A stretch of DNA of 64,000 bases. Origin: Ricordea florida (taxonomy: Eukaryota; Cnidaria; Anthozoa; Corallimorpharia; Ricordeidae). The position numbers and the translations under genes were made by a program. Shown here piece after piece: positions 32,093-44,489 of the stretch (positions are counted from its first letter, which is position 1; the number at the start of each line of letters is the position of its first letter). A model generated the notes under the pieces. That model worked only from the letters and a program-made list of their open reading frames with translations, had not been told where the DNA came from and did not search any database. The stretch is from NCBI GenBank assembly GCA_949710005.1, contig OX453280.1, positions 7,222,034-7,286,033 on the forward strand. The letters run 5' to 3'.

Positions 32093-35000
32093 GCCTGCAC
32101 ATTCAGTCGGATATGTTATTTGTAGCCTTCACCATAGCTGCCATACTGCAGGCATAACAATTCTAAATTTTCACATCGTATTTTCACGGTTATTCGTTTT
32201 GACCAGGTTGCAAATGACCAGGGATTGTCGCAATTCGTCACTTTGTTACAACATTTAAATTCTGCTTTTCCAAACTTAATGTTATATCAGTCAGAGCTTT
32301 GTACCCTTAAGTTTCAAGAAATTGGTGAGCTAAAAGTCTTTTACCCATAAAAATCACCGCATTTTTCTTCAAACTGGATAAGAAAACACCTAAAGCTATT
32401 AGTAATACCATTATCATTTCTTATCTGCAGCTTTTGTGCACATTGGGATTTCTGGGAGTTTTTTCAGAGCGATAAGTCACTCAGTCTACTATCTGTTATG
32501 GCCTTCACACCCAGTCTGATATGATTTTTAATTGCCTCCCTCACCATGGCTGCCACACTTTAGGTGTTGCTAGTGGTGCTGTAATCTGCTAACGTCTGTC
32601 CACTAAAACTCGTTGATATCAGCTCAAGTTCAACTGTTTCAATTTGGTCAGTGAAGTTGTTGTCAAGATGCCTGCTGACCTGGCAATGACAATTCTTTAT
32701 TTTGTCATGTCATATTTTCACGGTTATTCGTTTTGACCAGGTTACGAATGACCGGGGATTGTCCCGATTCATCACTTTGTTACAACATTTAAATTCTGCT
32801 TTTCCAAACTTAATGTTATATCAGTCAGAGTTTTGTACCTTTAAGTTTCAAGAGATTGGTGAGCTGAAAGTCTTTTACCCATAAAAATCGCTGCATTTTT
32901 CTTCAAACTACATAAAAAAACACCTCAAGCTATTAGTTATATGAGTATCATTTTTTATGTGCAGCTTCTGTGCACATTGGGATTTCTGGGAGTCGTTTCA
33001 GAGCGGTAACTCACTCAGTCTACTATCTGTTATGGCCTTCACACCCAGTCTGATATGATTTTTAATTGCCCCCCTCACCATTACTGCCACACTTTAGGTG
33101 TTGCTAGTGGTGCTGTAATCTGCTAACGTGTGTTGACTAAAGCTCGTTGATATCAGCTCAAGTTCAACTGTTTCAATTTGGTCAGTGAAGTTGTTGTCAA
33201 CATGCCTGCTGACCAGGCAATGAGCCGTGAGAATAATAATTTATCCGTGACATCATTGTATCATGGCAAGCCAAACACTGGACCATAACCGATTGCGCCA
33301 TTCTCGTCGCAAGAGCTCCAAAAAGGCCAAAAGGAAGAGAAAGCAGCTGAAAAACTTGAAAAAGGGCTATATGACTGCACAGAGGCCACAGAGGCAACAG
33401 AGGGACAGTAGTATGAAGCTGGTGCCTTCCAAGTGATTTTTAGACACTGAACTTTTCCTAAAATAGTATTGTTCAACTTGATTTTTTATTTTCTTGTTTT
33501 GTGTATTTCAGGGGATTTAAAACCTTGAGGCAACAATATCTCAAATAATATTTAAGATAGGCATATGAAATCTTCACCTCATCTTTTGTATCACTATGCA
33601 ATGACCTACTCTTTCACAGATGTTGTAACCTTAAACATGTGGTCTAATGTCCACTTGCTATAAAAATAACCGAGGAGTTTTCATGATGCGTCAGCACATT
33701 TAATAAATGCTGAGCGCAGTGAGTTGCAAGTGCAGTGATTTAGCAGAGAGTGGTTTATACTGAAAATTCTACAAACGCTATAGAGAATTGGCATCCTTTC
33801 TCATTAACTTAAGTAATTCAGTTAAATATCTGTGTTATTGGCCTGCACATTCAGTCGGATATGTTATTTGTAGCCTTCACCATAGCTGCCATACTGCAGG
33901 CATAACAATTCTAAATTTTCACATCGTATTTTCACGGTTATTCGTTTTGACCAGGTTGCAAATGACCAGGGATTGTCGCAATTCGTCACTTTGTTACAAC
34001 ATTTAAATTCTTCTTTTCCAAACTTAATGTTATATCAGTCAGAGCTTTGTACCTTTAAGTTTAAAGAAATTGGTGAGCTAAAAGTCTTTTACCCATAAAA
34101 ATCACCGCATTTTTCTTCAAACTGGATAAGAAAACACCTAAAGCTATTAGTAATACCATTATCATTTCTTATCTGCAGCTTTTGTGCACATTGGGATTTC
34201 TGGGAGTTTTTTCAGAGCGATAAGTCACTCAGTCTACTATCTGTTATGGCCTTCACACCCAGTCTGATATGATTTTTAATTGCCTCCCTCACCATGGCTG
34301 CCACACTTTAGGTGTTGCTAGTGGTGCTGTAATCTGCTAACGTCTGTCCACTAAAACTCGTTGATATCAGCTCAAGTTCAACTGTTTCAATTTGGTCAGT
34401 GAAGTTGTTGTCAAGATGCCTGCTGACCTGGCAATGACAATTCTAAATTTTCATGTCATATTTTCACGGTTATTCGTTTTGACCAGGTTACGAATGACCG
34501 GGGATTGTCCCGATACATCACTTTGTTACAACATTTAAATTCTGCTTTTCCAAACTTAATGTTATATCAGTCAGAGTTTTGTACCTTTAAGTTTCAAGAG
34601 ATTGGTGAGCTGAAAGTCTTTTACCCATAAAAATCGCTGCATTTTTCTTCAAACTACATAAAAAAACACCTCAAGCTATTAGTTATATGAGTATCATTTT
34701 TTATGTGCAGCTTCTGTGCACATTGGGATTTCTGGGAGTCGTTTCAGAGCGGTAACTCACTCAGTCTACTATCTGTTATGGCCTTCACACCCAGTCTGAT
34801 ATGATTTTTAATTGCCCCCCTCACCATTACTGCCACACTTTAGGTGTTGCTAGTGGTGCTGTAATCTGCTAACGTGTGTTGACTAAAGCTCGTTGATATC
34901 AGCTCAAGTTCAACTGTTTCAATTTGGTCAGTGAAGTTGTTGTCAACATGCCTGCTGACCTGGCAATGAGCCGTGAGAATAATAATTTATCCGTGACATC

Positions 35001-38000
35001 ATTGTATCATGGCAAGCCAAACACTGGACCATAACCGATTGCGCCATTCTCGTCGCAAGAGCTCCAAAAAGGCCAAAAGGAAGAGAAAGCAGCTGAAAAA
35101 CTTGAAAAAGGGCTATATGACTGCACAGAGGCCACAGAGGCAACAGAGGGACAGTAGTATGAAGCTGGTGCCTTCCAAGTGATATTTAGACACTGAACTT
35201 TTCCTAAAATAGTATTGTTCAACTTGATTTTTTATTTTCTTGTTTTGTGTATTTCAGGGGATTTAAAACCTTGAGGCAACAATATCTCAAATAATATTTA
35301 AGATAGGCATATGAAATCTTCACCTCATCTTTTGTATCACTATGCAATGACCTACTCTTTCACAGATGTTGTAACTTTAAACATGTGGTCTAATGTCCAC
35401 TTGCTATAAAAATAACCGAGGAGTTTTCATGATGCGTCAGCACATTTAATAAATGCTGAGCGCAGTGAGTTGCAAGTGCAGTGATTTAGCAGAGAGTGGT
35501 TTATACTGAAAATTCTACAAACGCTATAGAGAATTGGCATCCTTTCTCATTAACGTAAGTAATTCAGTTAAATATCTGTGTTATTGGCCTGCACATTCAG
35601 TCGGATATGTTATTTGTAGCCTTCACCATAGCTGCCATACTGCAGGCATAACAATTCTAAATTTTCACATCGTATTTTCACGGTTATTCGTTTTGACCAG
35701 GTTGCAAATGACCAGGGATTGTCGCAATTTGTCACTTTGTTACAACATTTAAATTCTGCTTTTCCAAACTTAATGTTATATCAGTCAGAGCTTTGTACCC
35801 TTAAGTTTCAAGAAATTGGTGAGCTAAAAGTCTTTTACCCATAAAAATCACCGCATTTTTCTTCAAACTGGATAAGAAAACACCTAAAGCTATTAGTAAT
35901 ACCATTATCATTTCTTATCTGCAGCTTTTGTGCACATTGGGATTTCTGGGAGTTTTTTCAGAGCGATAAGTCACTCAGTCTACTATCTGTTATGGCCTTC
36001 ACACCCAGTCTGATATGATTTTTAATTGCCTCCCTCACCATGGCTGCCACACTTTAGGTGTTGCTAGTGGTGCTGTAATCTGCTAACGTCTGTCCACTAA
36101 AACTCGTTGATATCAGCTCAAGTTCAACTGTTTCAATTTGGTCAGTGAAGTTGTTGTCAAGATGCCTGCTGACCTGGCAATGACAATTCTAAATTTTCAT
36201 GTCATATTTTCACGGTTATTCGTTTTGACCAGGTTACGAATGACCGGGGATTGTCCCGATACATCACTTTGTTACAACATTTAAATTTTGCTTTTCCAAA
36301 CTTAATCTTATATCAGTCAGAGTTTTGTACCTTTAAGTTTCAAGAGATTGGTGAGCTGAAAGTCTTTTACCCATAAAAATCGCTGCATTTTTCTTCAAAC
36401 TACATAAAAAAACACCTAAAGCTATTAGTTATACGAGTATCATTTTTTATGTGCAGCTTCTGTGCACATTGGGATTTCTGGGAGTCGTTTCAGAGCGGTA
36501 ACTCACTCAGTCTACTATCTGTTATGGCCTTCACACCCAGTCTGATATGATTTTTAATTGCCCCCCTCACCATTACTGCCACACTTTAGGTGTTGCTAGT
36601 GGTGCTGTAATCTGCTAACGTCTGTTGACTAAAACTCGTTGATATCAGCTCAAGTTCAACTGTTTCAATTTGGTCAGTGAAGTTGTTGTCAACATGCCTG
36701 CTGACCTGGCAATGAGCCGTGAGAATAATAATTTATCCGTGACATCATTGTATTATGGCAAGCCAAACACTGGACCATAACCGATTGCGCCATTCTCGTC
36801 GCAAGAGCTCCAAAAAGGCCAAAAGGAAGAGAAAGCAGCTGAAAAACTTGAAAAAGGGCTATATGACTGCACAGAGGCCACAGAGGCAACAGAGGGACAG
36901 TAGTATGAAGCTGGTGCCTTGCAAGTGATTTTTAGACACTGAACTTTTCCTAAAATAGTATTGTTCAACTTGATTTTTTATTTTCTTGTTTTGTGTATTT
37001 CAGGGGATTTAAAACCTTGAGGCAACAATATCTCAAATAATATTTAAGATAGGCATATGAAATCTTCACCTCATCTTTTGTATCACTATGCAATGACCTA
37101 CTCTTTCACAGATGTTGTAACTTTAAACATGTGGTCTAATGTCCACTTGCTATAAAATTAACCGAGGAGTTTTCACGATGCGTCAGCACATTTAATAAAT
37201 GCTGAGCGCAGTGAGTTGCAAGTGCAGTGATTTAGCAGAGAGTGGTTTATACTGAAAATTCTACAAACGGTATAGAGAATTGGCATCCTTTCTCATTAAC
37301 GTAAGTAATTCAGTTAAATATCTGTGTTATTGGCCTGCACATTCAGTCGGATATGTTATTTGTAGCCTTCACCATAGCTGCCATACTGCAGGCATAACAA
37401 TTCTAAATTTTCACATCGTATTTTCACGGTTATTCGTTTTGACCAGGTTGCAAATGACCAGGGATTGTCGCAATTCGTCACTTTGTTACAACATTTAAAT
37501 TCTGCTTTTCCAAACTTAATGTTATATCAGTCAGAGCTTTGTACCCTTAAGTTTCAAGAAATTGGTGAGCTAAAAGTCTTTTACCCATAAAAATCACCGC
37601 ATTTTTCTTCAAACTGGATAAGAAAACACCTAAAGCTATTAGTAATACCATTATCATTTCTTATCTGCAGCTTTTGTGCACATTGGGATTTCTGGGAGTT
37701 TTTTCAGAGCGATAAGTCACTCAGTCTACTATCTGTTATGGCCTTCACACCCAGTCTGATATGATTTTTAATTGCCTCCCTCACCATGGCTGCCACACTT
37801 TAGGTGTTGCTAGTGGTGCTGTAATCTGCTAACGTCTGTCCACTAAAACTCGTTGATATCAGCTCAAGTTCAACTGTTTCAATTTGGTCAGTGAAGTTGT
37901 TGTCAAGATGCCTGCTGACCTGGCAATGACAATTCTAAATTTTCATGTCATATTTTCACGGTTATTCGTTTTGACCAGGTTACGAATGACCGGGGATTGT

Positions 38001-39377
38001 CCCGATTCATCACTTTGTTACAACATTTAAATTCTGCTTTTCCAAACTTAATGTTATATCAGTCAGAGTTTTGTACCTTTAAGTTTCAAGAGATTGGTGA
38101 GCTGAAAGTCTTTTACCCATAAAAATCGCTGCATTTTTCTTCAAACTACATAAAAAAACACCTAAAGCTATTAGTTATATGAGTATCATTTTTTATGTGC
38201 AGCTTCTGTGCACATTGGGATTTCTGGGAGTCGTTTCAGAGCGGTAACTCACTCAGTCTACTTTCTGTTATGACCTTCACACCCAGTCTGATATGATTTT
38301 TAATTGCCCCCCTCACCATGGCTGCCACACTTTAGGTGCTGCTAGTGGTGCTGTAATCTGCTAACGTCTGTTGACTAAAACTCGTTGATATCAGCTCAAG
38401 TTCAACTGTTTCAATTTGGTCAGTGAAGTTGTTGTCAACATGCCTGCTGACCTGGCAATGAGCCGTGAGAATAATAATTTATCCGTGACATCATTGTATT
38501 ATGGCAAGCCAAACACTGGACCATAACCGATTGCGCCATTCTCGTCGCAAGAGCTCCAAAAAGGCCAAAAGGAAGAGAAAGCAGCTGAAAAACTTGAAAA
38601 AGGGCTATATGACTGCACAGAGGCCACAGAGGCAACAGAGGGACAGTAGTATGAAGCTGGTGCCTTGCAAGTGATTTTTAGACACTGAACTTTTCCTAAA
38701 ATAGTATTGTTCAACTTGATTTTTTATTTTCTTGTTTTGTGTATTTCAGGGGATTTAAAACCTTGAGGCAACAATATCTCAAATAATATTTAAGATAGGC
38801 ATATGAAATCTTCACCTCATCTTTTGTATCACTATGCAATGACCTACTCTTTCACAGATGTTGTAACTTTAAACATGTGGTCTAATGTCCACTTGCTATA
38901 AAAATAACCGAGGAGTTTTCATGATGCGTCAGCACATTTAATAAATGCTGAGCGCAGTGAGTTGCAAGTGCAGTGATTTAGCAGAGAGTGGTTTATACTG
39001 AAAATTCTACAAACGCTATAGAGAATTGGCATCCTTTCTCATTAACGTAAGTAATTCAGTTAAATATCTGTGTTATTGGCCTGCACATTCAGTCGGATAT
39101 GTTATTTGTAGCCTTCACCATAGCTGCCATACTGCAGGCATAACAATTCTAAATTTTCACATCGTATTTTCACGGTTATTCGTTTTGACCAGGTTGCAAA
39201 TGACTAGGGATTGTCGCAATTCGTCACTTTGTTACAACATTTAAATTCTGCTTTTCCAAACTTAATGTTATATCAGTCAGAGCTTTGTACCCTTAAGTTT
39301 CAAGAAATTGGTGAGCTAAAAGTCTTTTACCCATAAAAATCACCGCATTTTTCTTCAAACTGGATAAGAAAACACCT
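32088..39377. repeat. 1746-bp tandem satellite, right part
   Basis: The array resumes inside the very unit that was split at 16573; further units start at 32987, 34733, 36479 and 38225. It stops abruptly at 39377, in the middle of the closing segment of the long half, after which the sequence is unrelated and contains three AAAAAGCT words. The unit phase continues across the Polinton once the insert and one TATTG copy are removed, showing that the two parts were one array. The last units (36479 on) share a private G in the CCTTGCAAGTG word at 36918 and 38664, a sign of local homogenisation. Confidence 0.97.
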
Positions 39378-40671
39378 GCAAGAAAAAGCTGCAAAAAGCT
39401 ACAAAAAGCTGCAGAAGAAAAATTTAATATAAGGATGGTATTTCATCGAAAAAGTCATGGCAGTCAGAGTTATTGAACTTGCAACCAATGACATATAGTA
39501 ACGAGACGAACTATCATTATATTATTATCATTATTATTATCATTACTATTATTATTATTTTTGGTATTGATATTATTATTATTATTGTTATATTTTTTAT
39601 GTTAAACATAATATATTTTTATGGGGTGGGATGCATGTCCTAATCTTGGTAAAGGTATTGTTACTCTACTACTACAAGCAATACAAAAGTCTTCTTAATA
39701 GGCTTTCCATCAGAGGTGGTAGTAATCAAAACAGCTCCAAACAATACCATTTCTTCTAAAAGGCTTACAATCTAGTGCAGTCATTTGTCTAGAAAGTTTG
39801 TGTGGAGAATCATTATTGAAAGCATAGGGCATTTAGGAAACTTGAAACACTTGCTACTACATACAGCACACTTGCAATGAATATATGAGAAAGATCATAA
39901 ACATTTTGGCATTACAAAATTTATTTTCTTCTTTATAAAGTTTTTCCAATGTAAAAGGTTAATTGCATGTTGTGGCTGTTATGAAATATTGATATTTGTA
40001 AAGCAAACAGCAGAAAGTAACAAAGTTAATAATAGAGAAATACTACTCAGAAGTCAGTAATGACAACTGCTTTATTTACAAATACTTGCACTGATCACTG
40101 ATAATACTGCAGAACCAGTCACTTATTGTTTGGTATGTTTTCTGTTGAAAATGCTGAGCATAACTGCTACATCAAACAAATCTTCAATTTATTTTCACTG
40201 TTGCAATGATATCAGATCACATAATTATAAATAATTGCTATCACAACTGCAACCTCTGTATTGGGAATTTCTTTAAAATGGAAGGCAATCGTTTCACTAC
40301 GAAAAATACCTACTTGCATTCTCATTGCAGTATAAATACTACGTGACTGTCATCTTTCATTTCTTTGCGGTTCGTTTCTGTTTCCCCTTTCCTGAAACTT
40401 TTTTCACGACGATATGGTAATCTGTTTCTTCGTTCGTCCTCTGATTCTGTCTGTACGCTGTTGCCATGATTTTCCTTAAATTCTGTTTTCATTACAGTTT
40501 GTCTTGTGATTATCATATTTTCCAGTGTATCTCAATCTTTTTGAAGTGGTTCCTACTCAGTTTCCGTTCTAAGTCTCTCATGTCCTGTATAGCTAAAACG
40601 AGTCTTTGTTACTATCTATAAAAAATTCAATTTCCAATCTAACTTGATTGCATTCTATATCAACAGTTCCA
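39378..40671. other. non-coding AT-rich flank with ATT microsatellite
   Basis: The array ends at 39377 and is followed by AAAAAGCT words (39380-39420), then an ATT/ATC microsatellite at about 39513-39590 and AT-rich sequence with no convincing coding region on either strand. Short open frames here (for example 40322-40516 minus) have no family look. Confidence 0.6.
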
Positions 40672-41438
40672 GATTCAAGGGTGGAGAGCTAATTGTGACA
40701 TGCAAGTAGTCAGTGACCACTATGCTTATGTGTAATACCGTACCAAGTATACAGCTAAAGGGAAGAGTAGATCACCTATGCTGAAAGCAGAATTTAGCAA
40801 AACAATATGTAGTGCTAGTAACAATAGTGATCCTCACAAAGACATTAAAAAGGTGATTATGAAAACGGTTGGTGGAAGAAATTATACAGCCCAAGAAACA
40901 ATGCATCACTTGCCATCACTTAGGGATCACAGTTTAACCTTTAATGACATACCAGTTTCCTAAAAAGGATCTTGCAGAATCAAAACAGCACCACAAGATG
41001 GTGAACTAGGTTCTACCAATTCCCTGCTTGATGCGTATAATTTTCTCCAGTTTGCAACTCAGTTTAAGGTTGTCAACAACAAACTCACTAGACTGCCTGA
41101 AAATTGGTTATCGGAAGTTTCCCTACACATTCATGTAATCCAAATGGGCCAAACTTTCCTCAGTCTTGCAAATATCAGCTCCTGAGATATAAACCATAGA
41201 AAACAACTGAAGAAAATGCTTGGCACAATGAAGAATCCTCTGATGAGGTCATCATATGCAAATGGCATGAATTTGTTCAGACACCATATGCAAAGGTAAA
41301 TGTCCCTGGCTAGTTTCATAAGCTTGAGTCACTTGTACAGAATCAGCAGGAACCAGACACACAGAATGTTGACTTGCATGTACCTTCTGTCGGTGCAGAA
41401 GTAAATTCTGAATCTACCTATGACTGGTACATAGTGGT
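40672..41438 (+). pseudogene. Helitron Rep/helicase protein fragment
   Basis: Reads as the middle of a Helitron protein: WRANCDMQVVSDHYAYV, then YRTKYTAKGKSRSPML, DPHKDIKKVIMKTVGGRNYTAQETMHHL and a longer decayed tail. Several stop codons interrupt the frame (for example after HYAYV and after DIPVS). This is the region between the Rep catalytic part and the helicase. It overlaps in content with the end of the Helitron fragment at 46810-47775 (WTANCDIQIIVDYHACLEY), so it comes from a second, separate Helitron copy. Old, not functional. Confidence 0.75.
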
Positions 41439-41932
41439 GGGAATCAATTGAGATTTCACAATTGATGATCGGAAATAATTGGATTGCCCCAACCGATCAA
41501 TCATCAATTATAATCATTATTATTATTTCAATTTATTAGTAATCATTTTGATTTTAACTTTAACAAAAGTTACATCACTACTAAAAGTGTGATACAGTGC
41601 TGTAATTGGATGAATAAACTTGACACAGCTTTCTTTTACAAACTCAGTTGTGTCTCTGAGTAATGAAATCCCTAGCAAACAACATAACATGAACTAGCAA
41701 GTCATTCTCATCCACCAAGATTTTCTCTCTAAAACAGCCCGCTGAGTGCTTCAAACACAAATTACTACCAGTAAAGGCTCCTTCTCTTTTGCTATAAAAG
41801 TAACATCTCATTGGTTATATATTGATTATTTGCGTTTCTCAGTGAGGCAATATTCTTCTTTATCTGAGTTATTCAATAAACATTGTAATGGATGCTTTTT
41901 TGCTGTACACGAGAAATGATCATTTGCTCTCA
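41439..41932. other. non-coding stretch
   Basis: AT-rich, with an ATT run near 41515-41545 and no supported gene. Confidence 0.5.
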
Positions 41933-43155
41933 ATAATTACTGATCGTCGTCCAAACCCATTGTTTTCTGTCTGCATTATATCATCGAATGCCGAGAGAAA
42001 AAAAATGCAAACCAAGTGTGTGAGAAAAACGGGTGCGGTCTTTTTTGGTAGCAGGGAAATTATCAGGGGTAATCTTACACGTGCTAAATCGACACGCAGC
42101 ATTATTAAAACACGCAGCATTATTAAACCTATAACAAGCTGCATTATTAAAAATAATGCTGCGTGTTTTGGTTTTAATAATGCAGCATGCTTTACATCCA
42201 TATATCCACTGCTGAAGCACTTCCTCGTCTCTCGCCATTCTTTAAAGATATTCAGCGCCCAATTCTACTTCCTTCGACTAGCATCGGAACTGTCTTCAAA
42301 CCTCCGACATTCGTCAGATGAGATTGGCGCACGAAATCTTTCACTCCCTAGTAACAACAAGAGAAAATGAGGTAACAACCAATACTCCTCGTTACACAAA
42401 CAATTAGGACTGAAAATATTTAGAAAAGTACATGACTATCTGTCTCACTAGAAAACGAACTAACCAAAGTCAAGAACATTTGTGTCCATATCCGCTTCTA
42501 ATACTTTAATGAATAAAATTATTATCCTCTGATCATTTTCTGTGCCCTTCACTCGTCGACACACCCATTCCCGAACAACAATTACAACATCGGGTTACAC
42601 ACAACTAAGGAAAACCAAAAGAACTGTAACGACTGAGAAAGTACTTACCATCTCATTCATCCGACTTAATAGTAAACGTTGACTGCGTAAGACACAATTC
42701 TTCTTCAGAACTGCTTTCGCAGAAGTTTTCCGCCATCATTCCAAACAACGAGTTGACTTTCAGAAAGAACTGTGTTTGTCGAGCAATATGCAAATTGAAT
42801 CTACCTTGACAAACAAACAGTCAATAACTCGTTTCTGGTTGCATTTTTCACACGTACATGTCAAGTTATGCTCATGAAAACAATAGCTAATGTGGCAGTT
42901 ACCTTGAATAAAAAGTATCGATTGAACGCCATGAATTGTTTAACTTATTGTTTTCCACAGAAATACAAAAGGAGGGTGACATTCGATGATATAATTGCAG
43001 ACAGAAAACAATGGGTTTGGACGACGATCAGTAATTATAATAGATAATTACTTCGGCTCGCAGCATTATTGGATATAATGCAGACAGCTTCGGCCTGCGG
43101 CCTCAGCTGCCTGCATTATATCCAATAATGCTGCTCGCCTCAGTAATTATCTATT
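41933..43155. repeat. inverted-repeat element with several hairpins
   Basis: A 58-bp arm at 41933-41990 returns inverted at 42980-43038 with only one or two differences (it contains CTGATCGTCGTCCAAACCC). Just outside the right arm lies a 117-bp palindrome (43039-43155, ends AATAGATAATTACT / AGTAATTATCTATT). Inside the left part, at 42095-42190, is another fold built from the word GCAGCATTATT, which also occurs twice in the 117-bp palindrome. The word shared between folds suggests one family of palindromic DNA, perhaps a non-autonomous transposon with nested copies. On the minus strand 42658-42743 reads MMAENFCESSSEEELCLTQ before a good splice donor, but a stop intervenes, so no gene is called. 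Confidence 0.6.
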
Positions 43156-43314
43156 ACATAACAATGATACACCCAGAAATTCTACTGTTTCAGAAACATT
43201 ATGTGTAGATACAAATGCAAGTGTGAAACAATTTTCAGATCTAGTACACAAAGTGAAGTAAATGCATCTCAAAGACAGAATAAAAGTGATAAGCAATCTA
43301 AAAGAACAAAATAC

Positions 43315-43810
43315 ATGGGAATGTATCAAAACAAAAGAAAATGTGACAAGGAAACAGCAGTGGCAGACAACACAAAAGGGAATAAGCAAAAATTATACAT
43401 GAGAGAATACAGAAAGAATAGAACATCTTACTATGAAACAAAGGATGTAGATGTTGTAGTTCAATTTTTTTCTTGGTTCAAATTTTATTTTCCTTTGTTT
43501 CAAACTCATTATCATACATTACCATTCCAACAAACAAAGGAAAATAAAAGTTAAACCAAGGAAAAAAGTGAACTACAACATAGACAATGCAAAAATGAAA
43601 AACAAAACTTTATACATGAGAGAATACAGAAAGAAAAGAAAATGTAATGATGAAACAAAGGATGTAGAAAATGCAAAAATGGAAAACAAACCTTTATACA
43701 TGAGAAAATACAGAAAGAAAAGAAAATGTAATGATGAAAAAAGGATGTAGACAATGCAAAAAGGGAAAAGAAAAATTCATACATGAAGAAATATAGGAAC
43801 AAAATGCAAC
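43315..43810 (+). repeat. 84-bp coding-like tandem repeat
   Basis: Copies begin at ATG words at 43315, 43399, 43616, 43700 and 43783; spacing is 84, (interrupted), 84 and 83 bp. Each reads about 28 residues around YMREYRKKRKCNDETKDV, basic and helical. The 84-bp period keeps frame between the intact neighbours. The 43399 to 43616 gap is longer because a palindromic MITE (43452-43580) is inserted. Basic YMREYR-type words also occur near the N-terminus of some Helitron proteins, and a Helitron fragment follows at 44490, so this may be its decayed start; that link is inference. Confidence 0.6.
43452..43580. mobile_element. palindromic MITE, 129 bp
   Basis: Arms of about 48 bp (TGTTGTAGTTCAATTTTTTT ... 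and its near reverse complement ending GTGAACTACAACA) with a short centre. A TAGA word stands on each side (43448-43451 and 43581-43584) like a target duplication. It interrupts one copy of the 84-bp repeat, whose sequence continues on the other side. Confidence 0.65.
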
Positions 43811-43845
43811 ATAAAGTGAAAATAACTATCAAACTAAAACAAACG

Positions 43846-44466
43846 AGAACTAGAAGGGCATTTGGTAGAGCACGTACCTCCGCCCTGCCACAAATCCAAT
43901 TGAGGAGTAATATTGTTGTTTTTCACACATATCGCTTCTTCGCCTTCGATAACTTGGAATCAGATGAATGGCATCAAGTTTCACAACTGTTTTCTACCAT
44001 GGGAACCAAGAAAGCTGATTGGTCAACATTAATTTGATTAGTAAACAAACCCAATTATCACTGAAATTTCTGTAAAAAAACTTTCTGATAAAATCGCTCA
44101 GCTTAAACACGACAAGAATTGCGGTGCGATATATACCGGTAGTCTGGTAGGTTTTTGCGGTCGTGGAACCAGCCATATAGTATACAATGTATACAAAACT
44201 TAGGCATAAACTGACATTCAGGTTTGTTCAAAGCCGCATTATCAGATGTAGCCCAAGTGAACGCTCCCGAGAGCATCTAGTCTGGATCTGAGATCTGGAG
44301 TTTAATCCAGATAAATCCCAAATTTTAATCGATTGATCCTGGGTATATTTGCGACCTTTCCACCAAATTTGGTGCAAATCCGTTGATTAGTTTTTGCGTA
44401 AAACGATTAACAGACAGACAAACAAACAGACAGGCATGAAAACATAACCTCCTTGGCGGAGGTAAT
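43846..44466 (+). repeat. SINE-like repeat
   Basis: Starts with a GAACTAGAAGGGCATTTGG ... GTAGAGCACGTACCTCCGCC head that looks like a degenerate tRNA-type A box, and ends with the GACAGACAAACAAACAGACAG run and ACCTCCTTGGCGGAGGTAAT tail, a self-complementary end seen in several marine-invertebrate SINE or LINE tails. The middle is not recognised. The boundaries are approximate. Confidence 0.45.
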
Positions 44467-44489
44467 ACATTGATGCACACCATTTCTGA

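Noticed and set aside
1-39377. Long regular repeat as a CRISPR-like or bacterial array
   Set aside because: Units are 1746 bp with no short repeat-spacer pattern, and the surroundings are animal transposons.
42658-42743. First exon of a host gene on the minus strand (MMAENFCESSSEEE...)
   Set aside because: A stop codon lies before the donor site, and no following exon could be found.
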